From an uncultured Chitinophaga sp. (lineage in GTDB: Bacteria; Bacteroidota; Bacteroidia; Chitinophagales; Chitinophagaceae): a stretch of 64,000 nt of DNA. The stretch is taken from contig NZ_CAMLHC010000020.1 in assembly GCF_946479755.1 (NCBI RefSeq), positions 1 to 64,000 on the forward strand, in the 5' to 3' direction. Made by a program: the position numbers and the translations under genes. Positions 35,249 through 43,315 of this stretch are shown in pieces (within the stretch, counting starts at the first letter, position 1; every line of letters begins with the position of its first letter). The notes under the pieces are model-generated. The model was given only the letters and a program-made list of their open reading frames with translations. It did no database searches and had not been told where the DNA came from.

Positions 35249-35980
35249 TTAAGTATGGAGACCGCCGTTGATGTTCAGCACCTCTCCTGTGATGTAACCG
35301 GCGGCTTTGGATGACAGGAAAGCGACGGCTTCTGCCACCTCTTCGGGCGTACCGAAGCGGTTCATCGGCACCTGCGCTGCCAGCTCCTTTTCATTCAACT
35401 CAGCGGTCATATCTGTTTTGATAAAGCCGGGCGCAATGGCATTCACGGTAACGCCCCTTTTGGCCACTTCCTGCGCCAGCGCTTTGGTAGCGCCAATTAC
35501 ACCAGCCTTGGCAGCGGAGTAGTTGGTCTGTCCCGGAAGCCCCTTAATACCGGATAGTGATACCATATTGATAATACGGCCATAACGCTTCAACAGCATG
35601 GCATTCAGCACCTGCTTGGTCACGTGGTAGAAGCCGTTCAGGCTGATATTCAATACATTATTCCATTGTGTTTCAGCCATCCAGAACATCAGGGAGTCTT
35701 CCCGGATGCCGGCGTTGTTGACCAGCACTTCGATGTGATGCTGGTCTTTGTTTTGCTCTATCCACCCGCCCAGTACGGTCTGTACTTCGGCTGCCTCTCC
35801 CACATTGAACTGCAACAGCTCTCCGCTGCTTCCTTTGGCTTTCACCGCTTCCAGGGTGTCCAGGGCGGCGGCTTCATTACCTTTATAATTGATCAGGACA
35901 TGATATCCCAATTCGGCCATTTTAATACATACTGCCCTGCCTATACCGCGGGAGCCTCCTGTAATCAAGGCACATTTCAT
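35249..35980 (-). CDS. FabG-like 3-oxoacyl-ACP reductase
   Basis: A 243-aa short-chain dehydrogenase. NADPH-binding ALITGGSRGIGRAV, structural NNAG, catalytic Ser in NMVSLSGIKG and YSAAKAG with Tyr and Lys are all present, as is the IAPGFIKTDM segment. It reduces the beta-keto group after each condensation (ApeQ-like). Placed directly after the ammonia-lyase. Confidence 0.93.
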   Translation of the reverse strand: MKCALITGGSRGIGRAVCIKMAELGYHVLINYKGNEAAALDTLEAVKAKGSSGELLQFNVGEAAEVQTVLGGWIEQNKDQHHIEVLVNNAGIREDSLMFWMAETQWNNVLNISLNGFYHVTKQVLNAMLLKRYGRIINMVSLSGIKGLPGQTNYSAAKAGVIGATKALAQEVAKRGVTVNAIAPGFIKTDMTAELNEKELAAQVPMNRFGTPEEVAEAVAFLSSKAAGYITGEVLNINGGLHT

Positions 35981-35983
35981 GAA

Positions 35984-36011
35984 AATTACGAATTACTGGG
36001 TTACGAATGAC
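35984..36011. repeat. ATTACGAAT repeat copy
   Basis: AATTACGAATTAC followed by TTACGAATGAC in the 68-nt gap between the ammonia-lyase and ketoreductase genes; same word family as the other gap repeats. Confidence 0.6.
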
Positions 36012-36048
36012 GGCGTGCCGTATTTACTCTCCCTGTCTCAGGGGGAAA

Positions 36049-37587
36049 TCAGAACATTTTTACCGGCTCATTACACAACAGGTACTCCTTAATCTTGCCG
36101 AGGTCCTTGTACATGGGACTGTCCTCAATAAATTTAGGATAAATTGCCCTTACTTCCTGGTACACCTTGTGGGAGAAACCGGCAAGCCTGTCCTGGCATT
36201 GCAGGTAATCCACGGCCTGCATGATGGTCAGCGTATGAATAGCCAGCACCTCAAAGGTATTGGCGATCACCTTGTTGGCCATCAGCGCGGAGTTACAGCC
36301 CATGCTCACAATATCCTGGTTATCGTTGTTGTTCGGAATGCTGTGCACGTACATGGGGAAAGACAGCGTCTGGTTTTCCGCCACGGTAGAGGTAGCAGTA
36401 AACTGCGCGCCCTGCATGCCGAAGTTGAAACCCAGTTTGCCGAGGTTCATAAACGGCGGGAACTTGTGGTTCAGCTTCTCGTTCAACAGGTAGTTGAGCT
36501 GCCGCTCTGCCAGCATGGACAAACGGGTGGTGGCTATCTTCAGCTTGTCCATCTCCAGGGAGATGTAATCGCCGTGGAAGTTGCCACCATGGAACACGTT
36601 CTCCAGTTCATGGTCCACTACCGGGTTATCGCTCACGGAATTGAGCTCGTGTATTACTACTTTCTCTGCCTGTATGAGCGTATCATACACGGGACCCAGG
36701 ATCTGGGGCACGCAGCGCAGGGAATAGTATTCCTGTACTTTATCTTTAAAGATCTCTTCTTCCAGTTCTTTATAGAGATGGTCCGGACGATGCCTTACCA
36801 TCCTGCTGCCCTGCAGCACTTCCCGCATTTTGGCCGCTACGGTGTTCTGACCTACGTGCATTTTCACGGCGTTCAGTTCGGCGGACAGGTGGTCGTCGAA
36901 CGCTTCCACGATTTCGTTAATCATGGCCGAGAGGGTTACTGCCCAACCCAGCAGCTGCCGCGCCTGTATCAGGTTCACCAGGCCGGCGCCGGTCATGGCG
37001 GAAGTACCGTTGATGATGGCCAGCCCTTCGCGCACGTGAATGCCGATAGGCTTCAAACCGAGGCGGGCAAAGACTTCCGCCGTAGGTTGCATTTTATCTT
37101 CATACCACACCTCTCCTTCGCCGATCAGTACCAGCGCCAGGTGGGCCAGCTGTACGAGGTCGCCGCTGGCACCTACGCCACCATGCTCAAACACACAGGG
37201 ATATACGTTTTTATTGATGAGGTCTTTCAACAGGACCGCTACCTCCGGATGAATACCGGAATGCGCCTGCATAAAGCTGCTCAAACGCGCAATCATCAGT
37301 GCTTTGGTGATCACCGGGGAAAGCGGTTTGCCCGCGCCGGTGCTGTGACTGCGGATCAGGTTATATTGCAGCTGAAAAGTATCGCTGTCGCTGATGCGAT
37401 ATTGGGCCATCGGACCAAAACCAGTGTTGATACCATAAATCAGCTTTTTGGCAGAAAATTTTTTCAGAAACAAAAAGCTGGCTTCCACCTGCTGTAATGC
37501 CGCTGCTTCCAGGCTCAGCTCTTCGCCGGCGTAAAGCACTCTGTACACCTCATCGAGGGTCAGCGACTTACTTCCTAATACAACCAT
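36049..37587 (-). CDS. Tyrosine ammonia-lyase (HAL/PAL/TAL family)
   Basis: A 512-aa lyase that should deaminate L-tyrosine to 4-coumarate, the aryl starter of the pigment. The MIO cofactor triad is in GGVGASGDLVQL (Ala140-Ser-Gly142). The substrate-selectivity region reads LQYNLIRSHSTGAGKPLSPV, very like the tyrosine-specific enzyme of the Flavobacterium johnsoniae flexirubin cluster as I remember it, as is YYSLRCVPQILGPV. Phe or His as substrate is less likely. It is the first gene of the cluster, about 40 nt behind a consensus promoter. Confidence 0.92.
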   Translation of the reverse strand: MVVLGSKSLTLDEVYRVLYAGEELSLEAAALQQVEASFLFLKKFSAKKLIYGINTGFGPMAQYRISDSDTFQLQYNLIRSHSTGAGKPLSPVITKALMIARLSSFMQAHSGIHPEVAVLLKDLINKNVYPCVFEHGGVGASGDLVQLAHLALVLIGEGEVWYEDKMQPTAEVFARLGLKPIGIHVREGLAIINGTSAMTGAGLVNLIQARQLLGWAVTLSAMINEIVEAFDDHLSAELNAVKMHVGQNTVAAKMREVLQGSRMVRHRPDHLYKELEEEIFKDKVQEYYSLRCVPQILGPVYDTLIQAEKVVIHELNSVSDNPVVDHELENVFHGGNFHGDYISLEMDKLKIATTRLSMLAERQLNYLLNEKLNHKFPPFMNLGKLGFNFGMQGAQFTATSTVAENQTLSFPMYVHSIPNNNDNQDIVSMGCNSALMANKVIANTFEVLAIHTLTIMQAVDYLQCQDRLAGFSHKVYQEVRAIYPKFIEDSPMYKDLGKIKEYLLCNEPVKMF

Positions 37588-37627
37588 TTTATATTATATT
37601 ATTTATTTATTTATGTGAAAAAGTGCT

Positions 37628-37658
37628 CAAAAATAGTACAAAGATGGATTTAATCAAA
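37628..37658 (-). promoter_or_regulatory. Consensus Bacteroidota promoter for the pigment cluster
   Basis: On the minus strand TTTG (complement of 37655-37658) is followed after exactly 19 nt by TATTTTTG (complement of 37628-37635). This is a perfect fit to the TTTG-N19-TAnnTTTG promoter of Bacteroidota primary sigma factors. Transcription should start near 37621-37624, giving a leader of roughly 35 nt before the ammonia-lyase ATG at 37587. Confidence 0.85.
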
Positions 37659-37738
37659 TAAATCCGCCCGGACATTCACGAATTACGGGTAAGTACGCAT
37701 GTGACAAATACTTGCTTTTTTTGGGGGGACAGTTGGTT

Positions 37739-39031
37739 TTACTCTTCTTCAGTTTGCACAGGTGGCGTCACCAGCACCTTGTCTATACGGTGAGCGTCCA
37801 TATCCACTATTTCGAATTCAAAACCGCGCCAGAGGAACTTCTCTCCTGTTTTAGGAATATGTTCCAGGTGGTGCAGGATGAATCCGGCCAGGGTATCAAA
37901 GTCCTGCTCAAATTCGTTCATCCAGTCTTCCTTATCAAATTCGGCCAGAAAATCATAAAACGGTATCTGTGCGTCTACCAGCCAGGAGCCGTCGTCGCGG
38001 ATCACCATTTCATAATCGTCTGTTTCTTCCGTTTCCGGCATGTCACCCACGATCGCTTCGAGAATATCGTTGAGCGTGATCATACCCAGAAACGTGCCAT
38101 ATTCATCTACGATAAACGCGGCGTGCACGTGCGTTTCCTTAAATTTCTCCAGTACCTGGTAGGCGGTATTGTTTTCCGGAACAAACAGCGGTTTACGGAT
38201 AATCTGGGCCAGCGGCGTGGATTTGCCGGTTACGGCATACAGGTCTTTGATAGACACGATGCCTTTGATACTGTCTATCTGCCCTTCGCATACGGGGTAT
38301 ACGTTGTGCAGGCTTTCATGAATTTTCTCCTGGTAGGCGGCCGGTGGTTCGTTGATGTCCAGCCAGGTGATATCGTTACGGTAGGTCATCAGCGAGGTGA
38401 TGTTACGGTCGCCCAGGTGAAACACCCGTTCGATGATCTCCTGTTCTGTTTCTTCGATAGCGCCGGAGGTAGTGCCTTCGCTGATGATGGCCTTAATTTC
38501 TTCTTCTGTCACCTGCGCTCCTTCCGGATGTAGGTTGAATATCTTTACCAACACGTTGGTGGAGGCGGTTAACAGCCAGATAAAGGGAAAGGTGAGCCAG
38601 GAAACGACCTGCATGGGCTTGGCCATTCTTTTGGCGATACCTTCTGGCCGGGCGGCGCCCAGTCTTTTAGGCACCAGTTCACCCACTACCAGTAAAAAAT
38701 AAGTGATAACGATAACAACGATAACGGTGGAAAGGAGGCTGCTGTAGGCGGCTACCGCGGGAAACTGGTTGAGCCAGGCCATTACCTCGTTTTTCATGGT
38801 ACCACCGGAGTAGATACCGATCAGGATACCGATGAGCGTGAGCCCTATCTGTACAGTAGAAAGAAAAGTATCCGGATGGTTGGCCAGCTTCAATGCGGCC
38901 TTTGCTTTTTCATCCCCTTTATTGGCTTGTTGTTCCAGTCGGCTCTTGCGGGCCGAGACCAACGCCGTTTCCGACATTGCGAAAATGCCGTTAACTAAAA
39001 TAAGGATGAGGATAATGACGACGACTTCCAT
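37739..39031 (-). CDS. HlyC/CorC (CNNM) family transporter-like protein
   Basis: A 430-aa membrane protein in the usual order: DUF21 transmembrane domain (about 1-190, with GELVPKRLG), a pair of CBS domains (about 200-330; RNITSLMTYRNDITWLD and HAAFIVDEYGTFLGMITL) and a CorC/HlyC C-terminal domain (about 345-425). Members are linked to magnesium or other divalent cation efflux. It is followed downstream by the pigment cluster promoter but reads as a separate unit, 25 nt behind the ZIP gene. Confidence 0.92.
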   Translation of the reverse strand: MEVVVIILILILVNGIFAMSETALVSARKSRLEQQANKGDEKAKAALKLANHPDTFLSTVQIGLTLIGILIGIYSGGTMKNEVMAWLNQFPAVAAYSSLLSTVIVVIVITYFLLVVGELVPKRLGAARPEGIAKRMAKPMQVVSWLTFPFIWLLTASTNVLVKIFNLHPEGAQVTEEEIKAIISEGTTSGAIEETEQEIIERVFHLGDRNITSLMTYRNDITWLDINEPPAAYQEKIHESLHNVYPVCEGQIDSIKGIVSIKDLYAVTGKSTPLAQIIRKPLFVPENNTAYQVLEKFKETHVHAAFIVDEYGTFLGMITLNDILEAIVGDMPETEETDDYEMVIRDDGSWLVDAQIPFYDFLAEFDKEDWMNEFEQDFDTLAGFILHHLEHIPKTGEKFLWRGFEFEIVDMDAHRIDKVLVTPPVQTEEE

Positions 39032-39055
39032 GATTTAAAGTCTAAAAATAAAAAA

Positions 39056-39787
39056 TTATTCAAATATCAACGTAAGAAATGCCAGTACCAGCCCTGTTGC
39101 GATGGCCAGTACTTTTTTACCACTCAGTTCATGATGTTTGGTACCACTTTCATAAAAAATGGTCGTGGAAATGTGCAGGAATGCACCTATCACCAATGCC
39201 ACCACGTACAGCAGATAGTGGGATACGATATCGAAGCGGTTGCCCATCCACCAGGCGAGTATCGCTGCCACCGGCGTTACCACGGCGAAAGCCAGGAGTA
39301 TCTGCCAGAGTTGTGTTTTTGATTTATGGGCATGGATCATGACGGTGATCAGCGTGAGCGCTTCCGGCACTTTATGGGCGGCCACCCCGATCATCAGGGA
39401 GGGTAGCGCCGACTGGTCTTCGTATTTAAAGCCCAGCGGGATGCCTTCCATAAAAGCGTGGATGGAGAGTCCCAGCAGCAGCGGCGTTACGGCAATATGG
39501 TGATGGTGCTCGCCCGGCAGGTGGGTGTGCCCGTGTTCCATACCGTGCGACAGCTGTTGCAGGAATACCTGCAGAAAGAAGCCCAGTACGATGTAAATAC
39601 CTGCGCTATGGCCCAGTTCATGGTACACTTCCGGCAACAGGTGCATAATGGTGACACCAAACAGGAAAGCCCCGGTGAAAGCCAGCAGGTAAATGGTAAA
39701 ATTGGCGTTGATACGCCTGATCGTCATGGGAATAACCCCACCGGCGAGCGTAGCCAACAGTATGAGTATCAGATATGTCCAGTTCAT
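39056..39787 (-). CDS. ZIP family divalent metal transporter
   Basis: A 243-aa protein with about eight membrane helices and a His-rich cytosolic loop (HGMEHGHTHLPGEHHHH). The ZIP metal-site helices are clear: LSIHAFMEGIPLG (HxxxEG) and AAHKVPEALTL (HKxPE). It imports zinc, iron or a related metal. Its ATG overlaps the PAP2 gene stop by 4 nt, so the two are probably cotranscribed. Confidence 0.93.
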   Translation of the reverse strand: MNWTYLILILLATLAGGVIPMTIRRINANFTIYLLAFTGAFLFGVTIMHLLPEVYHELGHSAGIYIVLGFFLQVFLQQLSHGMEHGHTHLPGEHHHHIAVTPLLLGLSIHAFMEGIPLGFKYEDQSALPSLMIGVAAHKVPEALTLITVMIHAHKSKTQLWQILLAFAVVTPVAAILAWWMGNRFDIVSHYLLYVVALVIGAFLHISTTIFYESGTKHHELSGKKVLAIATGLVLAFLTLIFE

Positions 39788-40362
39788 GATGTGTGTTCAG
39801 GCTCCAGTCTTATGCGGCGCTGGAAAAAACTACCGCTCAGCAGCCCGATCAGGGTACCCAGCAAGCCGCCACCCACTACGTCCAGCGGATAGTGCACGCC
39901 TACATATACCTGCGCGTAGCCGATAACAGCCGCCCACAGGAAAAATAACAGGGCGTACCGGCCAAATGCTGATTTTAAAGTTAAGAAACAAAACGTCGCC
40001 AACGCAAAATGGTTCGCGGCGTGGTTAGAGGTGAAGCTGCCGCTCATAGGGCAATACACGACCAGCACCCGCGCATAGTGCGACACGATGGGGTCGCGGC
40101 AGGGCCTGAGCCGGCCGAAGGCCTGTTTGATATACAGGCTGCTCTGGTCTGCCAGCGCAAAACACAGCAGGAAAAACAGGATCCAGAAAAATCCTTTCCA
40201 GCCGTAGTTGATGGTGACAAACAGCGCCAGGAACAGGTACAGCGGCGCCCAGACATATGGCTCCCGCACAAAGGGCAGGACCACATCCAATACAGCGTTA
40301 TACCATTGCCCGTTGATATGCAGGAATAAGCGAAGGTCCTGTTTCAGGATACTTTCAAGCAT
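39784..40362 (-). CDS. PAP2-family membrane phosphatase
   Basis: A 192-aa membrane phosphatase with the three acid-phosphatase motifs: KQAFGRLRPCR, SFTSNHAANH and YVGVHYPLDVVGG. Such enzymes dephosphorylate undecaprenyl pyrophosphate or phospholipid phosphates on the periplasmic side. Flanked 2 nt from the methyltransferase stop upstream and overlapping the ZIP gene downstream. Confidence 0.92.
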   Translation of the reverse strand: MLESILKQDLRLFLHINGQWYNAVLDVVLPFVREPYVWAPLYLFLALFVTINYGWKGFFWILFFLLCFALADQSSLYIKQAFGRLRPCRDPIVSHYARVLVVYCPMSGSFTSNHAANHFALATFCFLTLKSAFGRYALLFFLWAAVIGYAQVYVGVHYPLDVVGGGLLGTLIGLLSGSFFQRRIRLEPEHTS

Positions 40363-40364
40363 GG

Positions 40365-41114
40365 CTAAGGTTTTTGAGCAATGAGGACCATACGCGGCGA
40401 ACGCTGCTCGTCATAGCTGTTAAAATGATAGTCTCCGAATATCTCCGTGATCACGAGGCCCTGTTTGGCGAACATCCGCTCAAAATCCGCACGGGTGAAA
40501 GCGTTCACGCTTTCCGCGAAAGTGGCCCTTCTAAGGAGGGTTTTATCGAGAATATTGATTTTTTTGAGGAATTTATGATTTTTCACCTCCCGCTGGATGT
40601 CAAACACCACATTCTCTTTTTCTTTCACCTCGTCGTATACCAGGTGTTGTTCCACGTAGGGGCTGTTGAGATAGTCCAACACGAGTTTTCCGCCGGGACG
40701 GAGCGCGTTGGCCAGTGTTCGCAGCGCGTTGTCATTGTCGCGCTGTGATTCGAAGTAGCCGAAGCTGGTGAAGAAGTTGAACACCACATCGAAATAATTG
40801 ACCCGGAAAGGCAGCCGCATATCATGCTGGAAGAAGCTCAGGTGCTCATTTTCCAGCTTCTTGGCGATATTGATGCTTTCTATGGAGAGATCTATGCCGG
40901 TCACATCATACCCTTTGTCTGCCAGGTATTTGGCATGGCGTCCCCTGCCACAGGCCACGTCCAGCATAGAAGCGTGAACGGGCGGCTGCAGATAGGCCAG
41001 CAGCTTGTCGATGAACGCGGCAGCCTCCTGCTCGTCGCGGTTGTTGTAGAGCAGGTGGTAGTAAGGAGAATTAAACCAATCTTTAAACCAGCTTTTGTCT
41101 ATATCTATGTCCAT
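40365..41114 (-). CDS. Class I SAM-dependent methyltransferase
   Basis: A 249-aa methyltransferase with SAM motif MLDVACGRGRHAKYL, acidic GYDVTGIDLS and the post-I region FFQHDMRLPF. No features reveal the substrate. It is cotranscribed with the PAP2 and ZIP genes by spacing; that context does not define a pathway. Confidence 0.87.
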   Translation of the reverse strand: MDIDIDKSWFKDWFNSPYYHLLYNNRDEQEAAAFIDKLLAYLQPPVHASMLDVACGRGRHAKYLADKGYDVTGIDLSIESINIAKKLENEHLSFFQHDMRLPFRVNYFDVVFNFFTSFGYFESQRDNDNALRTLANALRPGGKLVLDYLNSPYVEQHLVYDEVKEKENVVFDIQREVKNHKFLKKINILDKTLLRRATFAESVNAFTRADFERMFAKQGLVITEIFGDYHFNSYDEQRSPRMVLIAQKP

Positions 41115-41139
41115 AATGCAATCGTGCCTGCGGCAAATA

Positions 41140-43158
41140 TTATTTTTTGTTATTAAACATCAAATATCGCGTGCTTTCATAGAAGCCGCGTGTTAAATTA
41201 TCCAGATTTTTTGCAGTGTCTGGCTGCTGAGCCTGTATATTCTTCAGCGGATCGCCTTTCAGGTCGTACAGGGCGGTGGCATCGGTGACCAGGTTGATCT
41301 CGTAGAGGTACTGGTCCCCTATCAGGCCGTAGTACGGCTGCTGATTGCGCAGATACGTGATAAACGCGTATTTGCTGTCCGTCCGGGTGCTGTCGAACAG
41401 GTTGAGGCCGAGCGTATAGTTTTTATAGGGCAGGCCCACCAGGCTGGCCATGGTCGGATATACGTCCAGCAGGCTGCCGGGCGTATTCACCACCTGTGGT
41501 TTCACATGGGCGGGGCTGTACATAAACGCCGTTACGTGTACGCCGCCGGTGGCCAGTTCATATTCCGGCAGCGGCATAAACGAATACGGATTGAGGATAC
41601 AGTTATGGTCGCCAAAGAACATAAAGACGGTATTGTTGAGGTAACCGTCTTTGCGGGCCATGTCGATCAGGTGGCCTACGTTATAATCTTCATACCGCAG
41701 GGCGTTGAACTGGTCGATGGAGACGAACCCGGATTTTTTGAATTTCTCCATGTCGATGTCTTTCTCCGTCACTTTTTTGAAGTCGCCGGCGCCGCTGGTG
41801 GTGGTGTAGGGCGGGTGGTTGTCTGCCAGCTGGAGGAAAGCCACGAACGGCTTTTTCTGATCGTTGTTCGCTTTGAAGATCTCGCTGGCCTCGGTGATCA
41901 GGTCATAATCGGAGATGCCCCATACGTCTGCTTTGGCGGATTTATACATGCCTTCTTCGTGGATGCTGATCCCTTCCACGTTGTTGGTGAATACCGCGCG
42001 GATATTGGCCCAGTTGGTATTACCACCGAGGAGGTACAGTTTTTCGTAGCCTTTGAACTGGTCCATGATAATGCGCTGGTCCAGCATCTTAGGATGGCGG
42101 CTGGCGGTTTTCACGGCGGTGATGTCCGGCAGGCCGGTGGTGACACCGAAAACAGTCTTCGCAGTGCTGATGGCCGGCACGTAGAAATTTTTGAAGAGCA
42201 CGCCGCTGTCGGCCAGCCGTTGCATATTGGGCGTGGCCTGCATGGGATTGCCGTACATGCTGGTGGGAGCGGCGCCGGTAGATTCCAGCATCACCAGGAC
42301 CACATTGAGCCTTGGTTTGGCGTCATCGCCGGGAACGGTGCGTACAAAATCCAGTTTTTCCGCATCGGACTTATCTACTTTGAGGTAGTTGGCGATATAC
42401 GGGTAATAGGTTTTGGTGCGGTTAATATCGTAGGTATCTCCCTGTACGGAGAAATTGGAGGCGAAATACAGGATGGGGTTGAGCCCCAGGCTGGTGACAC
42501 CGTTGTCGCGGGTGAACATGGCCTGGCTCCAGCGCAGCGGGAAATAGGCGAAGTTGCCGTAGATACCGGCGGCGATGAGCAGCGTCAGTCCGGTCACCCA
42601 GGCGGCAAAAGGCCAGTTGCGCAGGTATACCGGCGGCTGGGCCGCAAAGCGGTTCCAGGTGCGGCGCTGGAGGCGGAATACCAGGAACAGGAACACAAAA
42701 AGGCCGAGGAAGCCGCGTACCACCGGGTAACTTTGCCATACCATCCGGGCGTTGTCTGCCCGTTCCCCTTTGGCAAGGAAACGCAGGATGGAGGGGTCCA
42801 GGCGGATACCGAGATAGTCGTAATGTCCCAGATCGAGGATATATAATAAGGTGAGGGCGGTGAAAACGATGAAGAGGTAGATGGCCACCGCTTTACGTGT
42901 AACCTTCGACGTAAAGAAGCCGTTACGGGCGATCACCGCCGTGAGGGCGACAGGGATCACCAGGATGAGCGCCAGCCGGAGATCGAACTTGGTGCCCAGG
43001 TACCACGCTTTTGCGATCGTCGCATTGTCGGTAATGGTGGTTTTAAAGAAGAACAGGTAAAATACGAGCCTGAACAACACCATCAGCAGGAAGAGATAGA
43101 GCGTTTGAACAAGCACATAACGAATATACCGGGGTATATTCTTCCAGGAATATTGCAT
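41140..43158 (-). CDS. LTA synthase-like sulfatase-fold membrane enzyme
   Basis: A 672-aa protein with about five N-terminal membrane helices and a large periplasmic alkaline-phosphatase/sulfatase-fold domain starting near 270: NVVLVMLESTGAAPTSMYG (metal ligand Glu, nucleophile Thr region), DNHPPYT, and FMFFGDHN. In Gram-negative bacteria such proteins transfer phosphoglycerol or phosphoethanolamine groups to glycans or lipids, or act as related phosphotransferases. The nucleophile is Thr and not Cys, so it does not need formylglycine activation. Confidence 0.87.
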   Translation of the reverse strand: MQYSWKNIPRYIRYVLVQTLYLFLLMVLFRLVFYLFFFKTTITDNATIAKAWYLGTKFDLRLALILVIPVALTAVIARNGFFTSKVTRKAVAIYLFIVFTALTLLYILDLGHYDYLGIRLDPSILRFLAKGERADNARMVWQSYPVVRGFLGLFVFLFLVFRLQRRTWNRFAAQPPVYLRNWPFAAWVTGLTLLIAAGIYGNFAYFPLRWSQAMFTRDNGVTSLGLNPILYFASNFSVQGDTYDINRTKTYYPYIANYLKVDKSDAEKLDFVRTVPGDDAKPRLNVVLVMLESTGAAPTSMYGNPMQATPNMQRLADSGVLFKNFYVPAISTAKTVFGVTTGLPDITAVKTASRHPKMLDQRIIMDQFKGYEKLYLLGGNTNWANIRAVFTNNVEGISIHEEGMYKSAKADVWGISDYDLITEASEIFKANNDQKKPFVAFLQLADNHPPYTTTSGAGDFKKVTEKDIDMEKFKKSGFVSIDQFNALRYEDYNVGHLIDMARKDGYLNNTVFMFFGDHNCILNPYSFMPLPEYELATGGVHVTAFMYSPAHVKPQVVNTPGSLLDVYPTMASLVGLPYKNYTLGLNLFDSTRTDSKYAFITYLRNQQPYYGLIGDQYLYEINLVTDATALYDLKGDPLKNIQAQQPDTAKNLDNLTRGFYESTRYLMFNNKK

Positions 43159-43284
43159 GCAACGTATAGCTGTTTTTTTAAAAGCGTAGCTGCAAATATA
43201 ATGAAAACTGAATGGGGAAAATGGTCGATCTGTCGGTAAGGCTGCTCATCTTTTCATAATTAGGAAATCTGGAACGGTTTTTTT

Positions 43285-43292
43285 TATATTTG
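43285..43292 (+). promoter_or_regulatory. Promoter -7 element for glmM
   Basis: TATATTTG matches the TAnnTTTG -7 consensus and lies 23 nt before the GTG start at 43316. No TTTG is found 19 nt upstream, so this is a partial match. Confidence 0.55.
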
Positions 43293-43315
43293 CCTTCCTT
43301 AAAAAATTGAATCTC

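Larger units (their letters stand above)
11775..37587 (-). other. Aryl-polyene/flexirubin-type pigment biosynthetic cluster
   Basis: About 25 consecutive minus-strand genes with tiny gaps or overlaps. They include tyrosine ammonia-lyase, PaaK-like ligase, two ACPs, AcpS, four ketosynthase-type proteins plus a truncated one, ketoreductase, two dehydratases, thioesterase, acyltransferases, methyltransferase, halogenase-like flavoprotein, glycosyltransferase, LolA-like carrier, lipoprotein, MMPL exporter and a desaturase-like flavoprotein. This set matches known aryl-polyene (Ape) and flexirubin clusters of Bacteroidota. Genes for DarA and DarB, which make the dialkylresorcinol half of flexirubin, are not seen in the window. 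A consensus promoter precedes the first gene; an intact terminator after the last gene was not found. Confidence 0.9.

Noticed and set aside
36007..37497. 496-codon plus-strand open frame
   Set aside because: It runs antisense to the tyrosine ammonia-lyase, whose MIO motif and full family match are clear. The plus-strand product is His/Gln-rich without domain features, as expected for a shadow frame.
41506..42846. 446-codon plus-strand open frame
   Set aside because: Antisense to the LTA synthase-like gene; Gly/His/Gln-rich with no recognisable domain.
41140..43158. Substrate of the FGE-like lipoprotein
   Set aside because: The sulfatase-fold enzyme has a Thr nucleophile region, not the CxPxR sequence needed for formylglycine formation.
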